A stretch of 35,756 bases of DNA from Opitutia bacterium (GCA_947458705.1 CANHAH010000015.1:1-35756); one strand, 5' to 3'. Counted from the first letter of the stretch, positions 17,955 to 28,151 are shown. The notes: generated by a model from the letters alone, not told the origin. Numbers and translations: made by a program.

Positions 17955-20300
17955 TTGCCACGCCTCGATTTCCTGCTTCACCTTCCCTCGCCCGTGCCAC
18001 CGCCCGCCGCCCATTCTACGCTCACCGGCGTCCTCGAACGCATCATTTTCCATAACGAGGAAAATCATTATACCATCGCGGAATTTCGTCCAGATACCCG
18101 CCCCGCTGCCATAAAAACTTCTTCCTCCTCAGAGGAGAAAATCGAAAAAGTCACTATCGTCGGCGCCCTTCCAAGCGTCGAATGCGGCGAGACGCTCCAT
18201 CTCACAGGCGAGTGGACCCAACACTCACAACACGGCGCCCAATTCAAAATAGCCTCCTTCAAAAGCGAACTCCCTGCCAGCGTCTACGGCATCCGCAAAT
18301 ACCTCGGCAGCGGTCTCGTGCCCGGCATCGGCAAAGCCTACGCCAATAAAATTGTCGACGCACTCGGCACCGACACATTCCGCGTCCTATCTGAAGAATC
18401 CGGCAAGCTCCGCGATGTCCCCGGCATCGGTCCGAAACGCGCTACCGCCATCAAAGCCGCCTGGGACGCCAAACGCACCGAGCGTGAACTCTACATTTTC
18501 CTCCAGACCTACGGCGTCACGCCCAGCCAATGCGTGAAACTGGTCGAGCGCTACGGAGCCCAAGCGAAACCCATTCTACTCGAGCAACCCTACCGCGTCG
18601 CTCGCGAGATCGACGGCATCGGTTTCAAAACCGCCGACCGCATCGCCATCAACCTAGGTTTCGCCAACGATGCCCCGCCCCGCCTCGACGCCGGCCTCAT
18701 TTACGCACTCGAGACACTCCAAGATGAGGGCCACACCGCCTACCGCGAAGCTGATCTTCAAGACTATGCTGCCACGATGCTGGAGACAAGTGGCGACCAT
18801 ATCACCGCCCGTATCGACGCCCTAGTTCAAGCCAAAGCCCTCTCGCGTCATCAACCCGCCGGCGTGGAAAACCCACTCCCCGGTTCCGCGCTGATCCAGC
18901 TCCCACACCACGACCGCGCCGAACAAAAAATTGCCGAGGTAGTTGCCCGCCTTGCCCGCACCGGAAGCAGCCTGCCTGCGATCAAAGCCGACGCTGCAGT
19001 CACTTGGGCGGAAGCCAAAGCCGGCTTCACTTTCCACGAGCTCCAACGTACCGCCGTCAAAAACGCCCTCACTAAAAAATTTACGATCCTGACCGGTGGC
19101 CCAGGAACGGGGAAAACCAGTATTTTGCGCGCCCTCGTCGAAATTCTGAAAGCCAAAAAGGTCCGCGTCCACCTCGCCGCTCCCACCGGCCGCGCCGCGC
19201 AGCGTCTGGCCCAGACCACCGGCGGCTTCGCGACTACGATCCACCGTCTCCTCAAATACGACCCCGCCGGCGGTGGCTTCGTCGCCAACGAATCCGCGCC
19301 CCTCGCCACTGATTTTCTCATCGTAGACGAGGCCTCGATGCTCGATAACCGACTCGCCTCCGCGCTCCTCCAGGCCGTTCCATCGCGCGCGCATCTGCTT
19401 CTTGTGGGCGACACCGATCAACTCCCGAGCGTCGGCGCCGGCAACGTCCTTAAAGACCTCATCGCCGTCGCCACGGCCGAGTCCTCACCGCACGCTCCGG
19501 CCGTCACGAGGCTTGCCGTCATCTATCGCCAACAAGGCCAAAGCCAAATCGTCACCACTGCCCACGCAATTAACGCCGGCGACCCCTCTCTGCCGCCAGC
19601 CGTCAACGAAGTATCCGCCACCCAAGTCTGGGCCGACCTCACTTTTATCGTCGCGACAGACGCCGAGGATTGCGTCCGCAAAACCCTAGAACTCGTCACC
19701 GCGTTCATTCCGGAAAAATTAAAATGGCCGCACCCGATTCGCGATGTGCAAGTCCTCGCCCCCATGCACAAAGGCGTTGCCGGCGTCGGCAATTTCAACG
19801 TCCAACTCCAAGCCGCGCTCAACCCCAGCCCGCGCGGAGCCAAAGCCCTGCGCACCCCGAGCGGCGAATTCCGCGCGGGTGACAAACTCATCCAACTGCG
19901 CAACAATTACGACAAAAACCTCTTCAACGGTGACATCGGCGTCATCACCGCGATCGACGCCGAGGGCGGTACTTTCACCGCGGATTTTGATGGCGACGTC
20001 CACACGTTTGAGCGCGGCGAGTTCAACGATCTCGCCCTCGCCTACACTGTAAGCATCCATAAATCTCAAGGCAGCGAATACCCCGTCGTGATCGTGCCGC
20101 TACTGAAGGCGCATTTCATGATGCTGCAGCGCAACTTGATTTACACGGCGATCACGCGCGGCCGGAAAAAAGTCTTCATCATAGGCGAACCCGCCGCCTA
20201 CGCCATGGCCGTGCGTAACGCCGAATCCAAAACGCGCACGACCCACCTCCGCGAAAAAATCGCTGCGACCGCGCCGTTGGCTGAGCGTAAAACGGACTAA
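17955..20300 (+). CDS. recD2: RecD2-type ATP-dependent DNA helicase
   Basis: Superfamily 1B 5'-3' DNA helicase of the RecD2 group, found in bacteria without RecBCD partners and linked to DNA repair. The N-terminal part (about 20-110) is the OB-like region with LTGVLERIIFHNEENHYTIAEF. Tandem helix-hairpin-helix elements follow around 121-128, 155-161 and 219-226 (GIG motifs). The helicase core has Walker A GGPGTGKTS (381-389), VDEASMLD (457-464) and GDTDQLPSVG (485-494). The C-terminal UvrD-like motif contains SIHKSQGSEYP, and the YTAITRGRKKV motif follows. At 781 aa it is of normal RecD2 length. The start is uncertain: TTG at 17955, or GTG at 17994, which begins closer to the conserved region. 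Neither has a clear Shine-Dalgarno. Confidence 0.93.
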   Translation: MPRLDFLLHLPSPVPPPAAHSTLTGVLERIIFHNEENHYTIAEFRPDTRPAAIKTSSSSEEKIEKVTIVGALPSVECGETLHLTGEWTQHSQHGAQFKIASFKSELPASVYGIRKYLGSGLVPGIGKAYANKIVDALGTDTFRVLSEESGKLRDVPGIGPKRATAIKAAWDAKRTERELYIFLQTYGVTPSQCVKLVERYGAQAKPILLEQPYRVAREIDGIGFKTADRIAINLGFANDAPPRLDAGLIYALETLQDEGHTAYREADLQDYAATMLETSGDHITARIDALVQAKALSRHQPAGVENPLPGSALIQLPHHDRAEQKIAEVVARLARTGSSLPAIKADAAVTWAEAKAGFTFHELQRTAVKNALTKKFTILTGGPGTGKTSILRALVEILKAKKVRVHLAAPTGRAAQRLAQTTGGFATTIHRLLKYDPAGGGFVANESAPLATDFLIVDEASMLDNRLASALLQAVPSRAHLLLVGDTDQLPSVGAGNVLKDLIAVATAESSPHAPAVTRLAVIYRQQGQSQIVTTAHAINAGDPSLPPAVNEVSATQVWADLTFIVATDAEDCVRKTLELVTAFIPEKLKWPHPIRDVQVLAPMHKGVAGVGNFNVQLQAALNPSPRGAKALRTPSGEFRAGDKLIQLRNNYDKNLFNGDIGVITAIDAEGGTFTADFDGDVHTFERGEFNDLALAYTVSIHKSQGSEYPVVIVPLLKAHFMMLQRNLIYTAITRGRKKVFIIGEPAAYAMAVRNAESKTRTTHLREKIAATAPLAERKTD

Positions 20301-20312
20301 ACGCTGTTGGGT

Positions 20313-23225
20313 TTAAAATTGCAGACTCGTCGTGACGGCGAGTTTACGCGGCGAGTATTGGTAAGCGAAGTAGCGAATCGTGCCATTAGTGCTGCGGGGT
20401 AACGCGATCACCTTTTGCTCGTCGAATACGTTAGAGACGTTGATCTGCACCGAGGCGCGCACGCGACGCGTGAGTTTGAAACCGTAAAGCGCGAAGACGT
20501 TATGCGTGAGTTCTTCGGGATAATAAAAAATCTTCCGCTTAGCGCCGGCCGCCGCATCGGTGTAATTATAGCCGCGCACGCCGAGGCGGTAGACGGAAGA
20601 GACGCCGAAAACCAGATCGCGCAACCGGCCTTCGCGGACCTGGAAACGGTTAATCAAACTGAAAGCGTCCTCGGCGTAGCCAGTGGTGCTTTCGCCGGCT
20701 TCGCGCACGACGATCACAGGCGCGGGCGGCACGAAGCCAAGTTGATGCTGCGTGATCGCCAAGCCCGTTCGCGTGGTGCCAACGCCGGGGGTCAACATGC
20801 CGAGCGCTTGCGCGTTGGTGATCTGGCCAGAATCAGGATCGAGCGTGGCGAAATACGGACTCGTGCGGTCTTTCAACATAGCAAGCGAGAGTGCTACGGG
20901 GGTCGAACCGGCGTTCCCGGGCACACTCGGTACGGTCAGGGCTGTGAGGGAGCCGTTGGTGCCTTTTACAGCGACGACTTGAGCGCCATTCACGGTCGTG
21001 GTGTTGAACTCGTCGTTGTAGAACACGGGGAGTTTGACGCTGTCGCGCTCGGAACCGTCGGCCTGAGTATAACTGAAGGTCGCTTGCCACCAGGTCATCG
21101 GCCGCATCGATAGGGAGGCAGTGAGGCCGTCAGATTTTTTGCTGTAGGTGTAGCCTTGGCCGCCGTGGCGGCCATTAAGGCCGTCAGGGTCAACGTCGTC
21201 GCGCACCGCGCCGAGGACGCCAGCAAAATTTTTCGCTTCGCTTACGTAGTAGGCTAGGTTGCCGGAGAGTCGGTTATTCCAAAGGGAAAACTTGAGACCG
21301 GCTTCTCGACTAACGCCTTTGCCGATGGGGAGAATTTGGTTGTAGATGTCGGTGTCCGTACCGAAGGCGATTTTCGCGTTGGTCGCGTAGTTGGCGTAAC
21401 CGCGGACGTCTTTGAGCGGGGTGTCGAAGACGAGGCCGAGGGTGGTGCTGTCGTAGCTGATCGGGCCTTTGGAAACGGCGGTGGTAACCCGGATTGTGTC
21501 GGCGGTTTCAAAGCGGAAGCCGGCCATGGTATCGATGCGGCCCTTCCACCAGGAACTGAAAACGCTGAAGCCGGTGCTTTCTTCGTTGGTGTCATCTTTG
21601 ATGTAGTTGGAAGTGATCTGGCCGGTCGCGGGATTGATCGCACCAGAGATTCCGAGGGGATTGCCCGCGGTGGCATTAACGGCGCCGGGATAAACCTGCG
21701 GCTGGAGTCGATAGCGTTTGCCATTGGGGTGAACGAGCTCGGTGGCAGGCCAAGGAATACCGCCGATGAGCGTCTGTGGAAATGCGGGCATCCAGATGGC
21801 CGGCATCACATTGCGGCCGGATTCAGTGTTAGTGATGGCGGCGAGATTTTGGATCACATTGCCGCTGGCATCGACTTCGTAGAAGCGCATGGAATTTTGC
21901 CACGTCCATGATTCTTGCTGAGAATAAAATGCGTTGATGCGATGGTCGCCCCAGCGCCCGAGATCGCGATGCGCCACCGCAGTGAACTTGTAGCCACGTG
22001 CGCCTTGGGCAGAGGGGCCGACATTGAGCGAGGTATTCATCGCCCAGACTTTTTTCAAAACGCCGCTGTCATCTCGGTAGAGGTTACCCGCCGCATCGGG
22101 GTGGAAAACTGAGGTGCTCGAAGGCGCGGTGGTGTTGTTGGAGCGGTCATCGTGGCCGTAGCGGAACTGAAAGGCGAGGTCGGGCGAAGGCGTAAGCTCG
22201 ACGGTGAGGCTCTTCGAGCGATTTAAATAATGATGCCGGGTGAACGCGCCGGTAAGCGAATCTTGGTTAGTGTAATTAATGAAATCATTGATCAACGCCG
22301 AGCCGCCGTTGCCGGTAATGTAGCGGGAAAGCTGGTTGTCCATCAGCTCGCCGGTAGTCAGGCGAAACGTCGTGGGCACGCGCACGGTGGCGTTAGATGG
22401 GCGCACGTGGTCGCGGCGGTATTGGCGATAGTCACCATATATTCCGAGCCATTTATAGGGCTGAAAGGTTCCCGCGATTTGCACGCCTTCCTGTTTCAAA
22501 CCGATGATCGGGCGAGAATACTGTTCGCGGCCTTTGACGCCGTTGAAGCGGATGCCGAGGGCTTTCGTGCCGAGGTTGAGATCCGACGTGTAGCGGTCCG
22601 AGCCTTCAGAATCGAAACGTGTCGTGAGCTTAGCGGTTTCGCGGCCGAGCCGAGCACGCTTGGAATTGATATTGATCACGCCACCGGCGTCACCCGAGCC
22701 AAAGAGGAGCGAGTTTGAGCCTTGCAAGGCCTCGGCGCTCTCGACGTCGAAGGAATCCATCAGTGAAGTATCGGATCGCAGAAACCCGTCGCGCCGCGGA
22801 TTGCTGATCGTGAGGCCGCGACTGGTCATGCTTTTATAATCGACGGTGTCGCCTTCCTGCATACCGCGTTGATCTTCCGTGCCAGCGCTAAAAATTGGCG
22901 CGCCGAGTCCACCAAAAGTCGAGAGCATCGTAGCGACGTCGATGATATCGAGCTCATCCATCAACGTGCGGTTAAAAATACGCGCATCCAGCGGGGTCTT
23001 GCTAAGCGAGGTGTTCGTACCGGTGACGGAGTTTGTGTTGTTGGCCTCGTATGTGTCACTAGTGTCACCTGTCACCTGAAAGGGATTGAGCAGCACGGTC
23101 TCAGTTTTCTCGGTGGTATTTTTTTCTGGCGTGGCAACTTGAGCCAAACTGAGCGCGCCACAGGCTAAAATTGCCGTAGACCAGCCAATACGATGGAGAT
23201 GCTTGGTGAAACGCAGGGTTTTCAT
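20313..23225 (-). CDS. TonB-dependent outer-membrane receptor
   Basis: Outer-membrane beta-barrel receptor that imports a ligand using TonB energy. It is 970 aa, with a signal peptide in residues 1-28. A short linker containing VLLNPFQVTGD follows, a box typical of Opitutaceae receptors. The plug domain (about 60-195) includes the DSFDVESAEALQGSNSLLFGSGDAGGVININSK-type segment, and the rest is barrel strands ending in Phe (VTTSLQF). No SusD-like partner is encoded beside it. The ligand is unknown; the divergent beta-helix lyase-like gene suggests plant or algal polysaccharide fragments, but this is only context. The two genes share a roughly 300-bp intergenic region with an operator-like dyad. 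Its 3' end lies 12 bp from the convergent recD2 stop. Confidence 0.93.
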   Translation of the reverse strand: MKTLRFTKHLHRIGWSTAILACGALSLAQVATPEKNTTEKTETVLLNPFQVTGDTSDTYEANNTNSVTGTNTSLSKTPLDARIFNRTLMDELDIIDVATMLSTFGGLGAPIFSAGTEDQRGMQEGDTVDYKSMTSRGLTISNPRRDGFLRSDTSLMDSFDVESAEALQGSNSLLFGSGDAGGVININSKRARLGRETAKLTTRFDSEGSDRYTSDLNLGTKALGIRFNGVKGREQYSRPIIGLKQEGVQIAGTFQPYKWLGIYGDYRQYRRDHVRPSNATVRVPTTFRLTTGELMDNQLSRYITGNGGSALINDFINYTNQDSLTGAFTRHHYLNRSKSLTVELTPSPDLAFQFRYGHDDRSNNTTAPSSTSVFHPDAAGNLYRDDSGVLKKVWAMNTSLNVGPSAQGARGYKFTAVAHRDLGRWGDHRINAFYSQQESWTWQNSMRFYEVDASGNVIQNLAAITNTESGRNVMPAIWMPAFPQTLIGGIPWPATELVHPNGKRYRLQPQVYPGAVNATAGNPLGISGAINPATGQITSNYIKDDTNEESTGFSVFSSWWKGRIDTMAGFRFETADTIRVTTAVSKGPISYDSTTLGLVFDTPLKDVRGYANYATNAKIAFGTDTDIYNQILPIGKGVSREAGLKFSLWNNRLSGNLAYYVSEAKNFAGVLGAVRDDVDPDGLNGRHGGQGYTYSKKSDGLTASLSMRPMTWWQATFSYTQADGSERDSVKLPVFYNDEFNTTTVNGAQVVAVKGTNGSLTALTVPSVPGNAGSTPVALSLAMLKDRTSPYFATLDPDSGQITNAQALGMLTPGVGTTRTGLAITQHQLGFVPPAPVIVVREAGESTTGYAEDAFSLINRFQVREGRLRDLVFGVSSVYRLGVRGYNYTDAAAGAKRKIFYYPEELTHNVFALYGFKLTRRVRASVQINVSNVFDEQKVIALPRSTNGTIRYFAYQYSPRKLAVTTSLQF

Positions 23226-23315
23226 AACAGAGAAAATTTTCAGTCAAAAAAGTTGTAGAATATTAAACCACTTAAAAACCAATCTGAAACCTGATTTGCA
23301 ATACAACCAACCCAA

Positions 23316-23346
23316 GGTCAGTGGACACATGACCCAACCAGTCATG
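23316..23346. promoter_or_regulatory. Operator-like repeated TGAC half-sites between TonB receptor and lyase-like genes
   Basis: Two overlapping inverted repeats share a middle half-site: GGTCA-N9-TGACC (23316-23334) and CATGAC-N7-GTCATG (23328-23346). Three half-sites in 31 bp, about 90 bp from the receptor start and 175 bp from the lyase-like start, suggest binding of a dimeric transcription factor controlling one or both divergent genes. The rest of 23226-23522 is AT-rich near the receptor gene, and no clear -35/-10 pair is evident. Confidence 0.4.
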
Positions 23347-23522
23347 CTATTGTTACACAGATTTTAGGCCAAAAAACCGCGTCGCCTCGCCGCCCGAGAC
23401 CTGCGTCATTTAAGCCAATGAAATTTTGTCGCTGGCACTTTATGCGCTGCGCTCGACCTATTTCCCTAATCGTGCGCTCTGATACCGCGCTCGATCTAAG
23501 TATTAAATTTTTAAACGTTCCC

Positions 23523-25061
23523 ATGCTAAGCTCTCTGTTTTGCCGCAATCTTACGCTCGGTGTGGCCACTTTTTTTCTCGTGCTCTCCAGCCTCGCAGGC
23601 GCACCCGTGTTTTCCGAACTTTGGGGCGAGGCCGGAGAAAAATGGTCTGCCCAGAGCCGTGTACCCGATTTTTCCTACGCTGGTTACCATCGCGGCGAAC
23701 AACCAATCCCAGAATTACCACGCGCAACTAACGTCCATGATTTCGGCGCCCGCGGCGACGGCGTAACCGACGACACCCGCGCCCTCCAAGCTGCGATCGA
23801 TGCCACTACGGCGGGCGCCGTCTATCTTCCGCCGGGGCGTTACCTCGTCTCCGATTATCTCCGCCTCACTCGCAGCGGCGTCGTCCTGCGCGGTGCGGGG
23901 CGCGAGCAAAGTATCCTCTGGTTCCCGCGTGGGCTCGACGTCATCCACCCGCGCAAAGGCCGCACGAGCACCGGCGCTCCAGCTAGCGGTTATTCCTTCG
24001 ATGGCGCGTTTGTCTCCATCCGCGGCGATTATCAGGCCAAATCGCTTGCCCAGGTCACCGCGGTTGCCCGCCGCGGCGAGCACAGCGTCGAGACGGACCG
24101 CGTCACAGGCCTGAGCGTAGGGCAACTTGTCCTCATCGTCGTACGTGAGACGCCCGACCAGAGTCTAAAAACCTATCTCTACAACAACGACCCAGGCGAC
24201 ATCGCCAAGGGCAAAGCCCTCGACACCAAAATGCTCGTGCGCATCAGCGCGATCAGCGACAAGCGTGTGACGTTTGACCGCCCGCTACGTTTCGAGACCC
24301 GCACGGCGTGGCGGCCAGAGTTACGCGCGTTTAATCCCACCGTAACCGAGGCCGGCATCGAGCACCTAGGATTCGCCTTTCCCGGCACGAAATACCGCGG
24401 CCACTTTAAGGAAGACGGCCACAACGCCATCGAGCTCCGCAATGTTTTCAACTGCTGGGTCCGCGACGTTGCCATCCACAATGGGGATCTCGGGGTCAAC
24501 ATCGTCGCCTGCCACAACACCCTTGATGGCGTTTTGCTGACCTCCGACACCACGCGCGGCACAGTCGAGGCCGGCGTCCCTGATTGCACGGGACACCACG
24601 CCATTCAGGTCAAAAATGCCGAAGATAATCTGGTCACCAACTTCGAAATCCGCGCCCCATACGTTCACGATCTCACAGTCGAACACGCTTCAGGCAACGT
24701 CTTCGCTCAGGGCCGCGGCCTCGACCTCAATTTCGATCACCATAAAGACACGCCGTACGAAAATCTTTTCACCGACATTGACTGCGGGCGCGGCACGCGC
24801 GTCTGGCGTTGCGGCGGCGGCGCCAGCCTAGGCCGCCAGAGCGCCGGCTGGGAAACGTTTTGGAATATCCGCGCCGCACGCCTAATCGAGCCTGCGCCGA
24901 AAACGTGGGGCCCGGTCACCATGAATTTTATCGGCTTGCGCACCAAGTTCCCCAGCAAACTCGATAGCTCCGGCCCATGGTTTGAAGCGATCTCGCCCAA
25001 AGACCTCTCGCCGGCCAACCTTCACGCCGCTCAATTCGCTCGGCGTCTCGCCCAACCCTAA
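23523..25061 (+). CDS. Secreted right-handed beta-helix protein (pectate-lyase-3 / GH28-like)
   Basis: Predicted exported carbohydrate-active protein. From the ATG at 23523 (512 aa) it has a signal peptide (about residues 1-26, ending near SLAGA). The mature part then reaches the ATNVHDFGARGDGVTDDTRALQAAI motif at about 68-92, the hallmark of the pectate lyase superfamily and GH28-related beta-helix proteins. A YLPPGRYLVSDYLRL stretch and many short Val/Ile-rich coils follow, consistent with a parallel beta-helix. An upstream frame extension to 23418 lacks a signal-like sequence and is not preferred. The substrate and lyase versus hydrolase chemistry cannot be assigned; catalytic residues are not obvious. 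It diverges from the TonB receptor, so a shared uptake or degradation role is plausible. Confidence 0.82.
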   Translation: MLSSLFCRNLTLGVATFFLVLSSLAGAPVFSELWGEAGEKWSAQSRVPDFSYAGYHRGEQPIPELPRATNVHDFGARGDGVTDDTRALQAAIDATTAGAVYLPPGRYLVSDYLRLTRSGVVLRGAGREQSILWFPRGLDVIHPRKGRTSTGAPASGYSFDGAFVSIRGDYQAKSLAQVTAVARRGEHSVETDRVTGLSVGQLVLIVVRETPDQSLKTYLYNNDPGDIAKGKALDTKMLVRISAISDKRVTFDRPLRFETRTAWRPELRAFNPTVTEAGIEHLGFAFPGTKYRGHFKEDGHNAIELRNVFNCWVRDVAIHNGDLGVNIVACHNTLDGVLLTSDTTRGTVEAGVPDCTGHHAIQVKNAEDNLVTNFEIRAPYVHDLTVEHASGNVFAQGRGLDLNFDHHKDTPYENLFTDIDCGRGTRVWRCGGGASLGRQSAGWETFWNIRAARLIEPAPKTWGPVTMNFIGLRTKFPSKLDSSGPWFEAISPKDLSPANLHAAQFARRLAQP

Positions 25062-25075
25062 CTCCCGCCGCCGCC

Positions 25076-25270
25076 ATGTGCCTTGAATGTCTTGAACGCT
25101 TCGGCGTACCGCTCGATCCCGCACACCACGCCGCGCTAAAGCGACGCCCCAACCGCCACGTCCGCCGGGTGAAAAAAATCACTCCGCCCGCGGCTACCGC
25201 AACCTCCGCTTCCACCGCCGCACCCAAGACCAAAGCCACTCAGCCCGCCCGGCCTATTTTTCAGCGCTAA
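25076..25270 (+). CDS. Small hypothetical protein with N-terminal CxxC
   Basis: Possible 64-aa protein beginning 15 bp after the beta-helix gene, on the same strand. It opens with MCLECLERFGVPLDP, whose Cys-x-x-Cys could bind metal. A basic stretch (RRPNRHVRRVKK, residues 23-34) follows, then a low-complexity Ala/Thr/Pro tail. Codon third positions are GC-rich like those of the neighbours, which supports real coding. There is no good Shine-Dalgarno and no recognised domain. It may be translated with the upstream gene, or may be a chance frame. Confidence 0.4.
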   Translation: MCLECLERFGVPLDPAHHAALKRRPNRHVRRVKKITPPAATATSASTAAPKTKATQPARPIFQR

Positions 25271-25346
25271 CGACTTGGCGAAACGCCAACTCGCGCTACG
25301 GTTTTTCTTCAAAAACATTCCTCCTTCTTTTTTAGCCCCTTATTTT

Positions 25347-28151
25347 ATGATTAAACGTCTCCTCGCCTTCGCCCTCGCCGCCTTCGCTATCGGCTCCGCG
25401 CTCCGCGCCGCCGAATCCCCGATCCCCACTAAGATCGACGGCTTCACTTTCGTCCGCACCGTCGGCGGCATCTCCGAATACACGCTCGAGAGCAACGGGC
25501 TCACCGTCCTGCTCATGCCCGAACACTCCAGCCCCACCCTCACGTTCATGGTCACCTACCGCGTGGGCTCGAAAAACGAAGTCACCGGCACCACCGGCGC
25601 CACCCACCTGCTCGAACACCTCATGTTTAAGGGCACGGAAAAATTCCTCCGCTCCAAAGGCACCGGCGTAGACCAGCTCCTCGAAAAAACAGGCGCTCTT
25701 TACAATGCCACCACCTGGCTCGATCGCACCAACTACTACCAAAATCTTGGCAGCGAACACCTCCCGATGGTCGTTGAAATGGAAGCCGACCGCATGCGCA
25801 ACTTGCTGCTGCTCGAAACCGACCGCGCCCCCGAGATGACGGTCGTGCGCAACGAATTCGAACGCGGCGAAAATTCCCCGTTTCAATCCCTCATCAAAGA
25901 AATCTTCCAAGCCGGCTTTGTCGCCCACCCCTACCACCACTCCACCATCGGCTGGCGCAGCGATATCGAAAAAGTTTCCATCGAGAAACTCCGCGAATTT
26001 TACGACACCTACTACTGGCCCAATAACGCCACCGTCTCCATCATCGGCGATTTCCAGACGCCCGCCGCCCTAGGCCTCATCAAACAATTTTACGGCGTCT
26101 ATCCGAAATCCCCCAAGCCCATCCCGCAACTCTACACCGAGGAACCTGAACAGACCGGCGCCCGCCGCGTCACCGTCAAACGCAGCGGCCAACTCGGCGT
26201 CGTCGCCGTCGGTCACAAGATGCCCGCCGCCACCCACGCGGATTACCCGGCCATGGCCGTCCTCAGCGCCATCCTTACTGACGGCAAAAACAGCCGGCTC
26301 TACAAAGCCCTCACCGATAAAAATCTCACCACGGGCGTTCAAGCCTTCGCCGGCTTCAACCACGATACGACCATGCACATCATCTTCGCCCCACTTGCGC
26401 CCGGGGCAAAACACGATGAGGTCGAAAAAATCACCATCGAAGAAATCGAACGCTTGAAAAAAGATGGCGTCACCGAGACCGAAGTCGCAGCCGCTGTCGC
26501 CAAGACCCTAGCTGACGCTGCCTTCCAACGCGACGGCTCCTTCGCCATCGCCGGCAACCTCAACGAATGCATCGCCGCCGGTGATTGGGCCTTGTTCTAC
26601 TCCCTCGAAGAGACCGCTAAGAAAGTCACTCTCGCTGACGTCCAACGCGTCGCCAATCGTTACCTAAACGTTGACCAGAGCACCACCGGTTGGTTCGTCC
26701 CCACTGCAGCCGGTGGCTCCCCTGGCGCCAAACCCACGGCTAAACCCGCCCCAAAGCCCGCCCTTAGCGACGGCCCCTACTACTACCGCACGCCCGGCCT
26801 AGACGATGCGGCCCTCCACGCTCCGCTCGCCCTCGCCGAAAACTCCGCCGCCAGCTCTGCGCCCGCAGTCAGCTCTAGCGCCAAAATCGCCCCCAACGCC
26901 GTCCGTACCAAAATCGCCGGCATGGATGTCATCGCCTACCCCACCGGCGTGAAACAGGTCGTCACGATGAAAGCTTCCTTGCCCGCAGGTGACGCCTTCG
27001 CGGCCGACGGCAACCCAGCCATTCCCACCCTAACCGGCATGCTCCTCGACCAAGGCACCACGAAGCAGGATAAATTCGCCATCGCCGAAAAACTCGAATC
27101 CGTCGGCGCCACCCTTTCCTTCAGCGTCGATACGCAGGTCGCCACCGTGAGCGCCAAGTGCCTTAAGAAAGACGTCCCGCTGGTCATCAGCCTCATCGCC
27201 GAGCAACTTCGCACCCCGGCCCTCTCGGCCGAGGAATTTGCCAAGGCCAAGAAACAATACGCCGGCAGCCTCAAGCGCTCACTCGAAAACACCGACTTCC
27301 GCGCCGCCGACGCCTTCACCCGTGCTGTCTATCCCATCGGTCACCCCAACCGCCAGACGCCCGCTGAAGAAATGCTCACCGCCATCGAATCCGCCACGCT
27401 CGAGGACGTCATCGCCTTCCACAAAAAATACTACGGCCCCGATCACCTCACCCTCGTCGTTGTCGGCGACCTCGACATTCCGCAGATCCAAAAAGAACTC
27501 GCCAGCGCCTTTGCCGGCTGGACGGGCGGCGCCGCTCTCATTCGTCCCGCCAAAGCCACACAGACCGATGCAGCCAAAGACCAAAATGTGTTCATGGCCG
27601 ACAAGACCAGCGTGAGCGTGGTACTCGGCCAATCCAGCGGCCTTAAATACAACGACGCCGATTACCAAGCCCTCCGAGTCGGCACCGCCATCCTCGGTAG
27701 CGGCTTCACCGGCCGCCTTATGGCCAACGTCCGCGACAAAGAGGGTCTCACCTACGGCATCGGCTCGAGTCTCGCGCGCGACACATTCAGCGACGGCGAC
27801 TGGAAGATCACCGCCACCTTTGCCCCCGCGCTCCTCGAAAAAGGCCTCGCCTCCACCCAGCGCCAATTGAAGATCTGGTATGAAGCCGGCACCACTGACA
27901 CCGAAGTCGAACGCCGCAAGAGCAACCTCGTCGGCTCCTTCAAAGTAGGCCTCGCCACTACCGACGGTCTCGCTGGCGCTATGTTGAGCGCCGTGCACCG
28001 CGGCTACGATCTGAACTGGCTCGACGAATACCCCAGTAAGATCAACGCCCTCACCACCGCCGATGTAAACGGCGCGATCAAAAAATACCTCAAGCCGGAG
28101 AATATGATTTTAATCAAAGCCGGCACCGTGCCCGGAGCCCCCGCTAAGTAA
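25347..28151 (+). CDS. Two-domain M16 family zinc peptidase, exported
   Basis: Periplasmic pitrilysin-type (M16) metallopeptidase. From the ATG at 25347 (934 aa) it has a signal peptide (residues 1-21). The inverted zinc motif HLLEH at 87-91 (His87, Glu90, His91) and the third ligand Glu near 170 (VVRNEFERGE) are present, so the first half is catalytically complete. A Pro/Ala/Lys-rich linker (about 477-500) leads to a second M16 half (about 540-930) without an HxxEH site, the usual arrangement of two-domain M16 proteins. The frame is open upstream to a TTG at 25275, but the chosen ATG begins directly at the signal peptide. A perfect 10-bp GC-rich hairpin (28165-28174 with 28180-28189) follows the stop without a T-run. 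Confidence 0.93.
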   Translation: MIKRLLAFALAAFAIGSALRAAESPIPTKIDGFTFVRTVGGISEYTLESNGLTVLLMPEHSSPTLTFMVTYRVGSKNEVTGTTGATHLLEHLMFKGTEKFLRSKGTGVDQLLEKTGALYNATTWLDRTNYYQNLGSEHLPMVVEMEADRMRNLLLLETDRAPEMTVVRNEFERGENSPFQSLIKEIFQAGFVAHPYHHSTIGWRSDIEKVSIEKLREFYDTYYWPNNATVSIIGDFQTPAALGLIKQFYGVYPKSPKPIPQLYTEEPEQTGARRVTVKRSGQLGVVAVGHKMPAATHADYPAMAVLSAILTDGKNSRLYKALTDKNLTTGVQAFAGFNHDTTMHIIFAPLAPGAKHDEVEKITIEEIERLKKDGVTETEVAAAVAKTLADAAFQRDGSFAIAGNLNECIAAGDWALFYSLEETAKKVTLADVQRVANRYLNVDQSTTGWFVPTAAGGSPGAKPTAKPAPKPALSDGPYYYRTPGLDDAALHAPLALAENSAASSAPAVSSSAKIAPNAVRTKIAGMDVIAYPTGVKQVVTMKASLPAGDAFAADGNPAIPTLTGMLLDQGTTKQDKFAIAEKLESVGATLSFSVDTQVATVSAKCLKKDVPLVISLIAEQLRTPALSAEEFAKAKKQYAGSLKRSLENTDFRAADAFTRAVYPIGHPNRQTPAEEMLTAIESATLEDVIAFHKKYYGPDHLTLVVVGDLDIPQIQKELASAFAGWTGGAALIRPAKATQTDAAKDQNVFMADKTSVSVVLGQSSGLKYNDADYQALRVGTAILGSGFTGRLMANVRDKEGLTYGIGSSLARDTFSDGDWKITATFAPALLEKGLASTQRQLKIWYEAGTTDTEVERRKSNLVGSFKVGLATTDGLAGAMLSAVHRGYDLNWLDEYPSKINALTTADVNGAIKKYLKPENMILIKAGTVPGAPAK

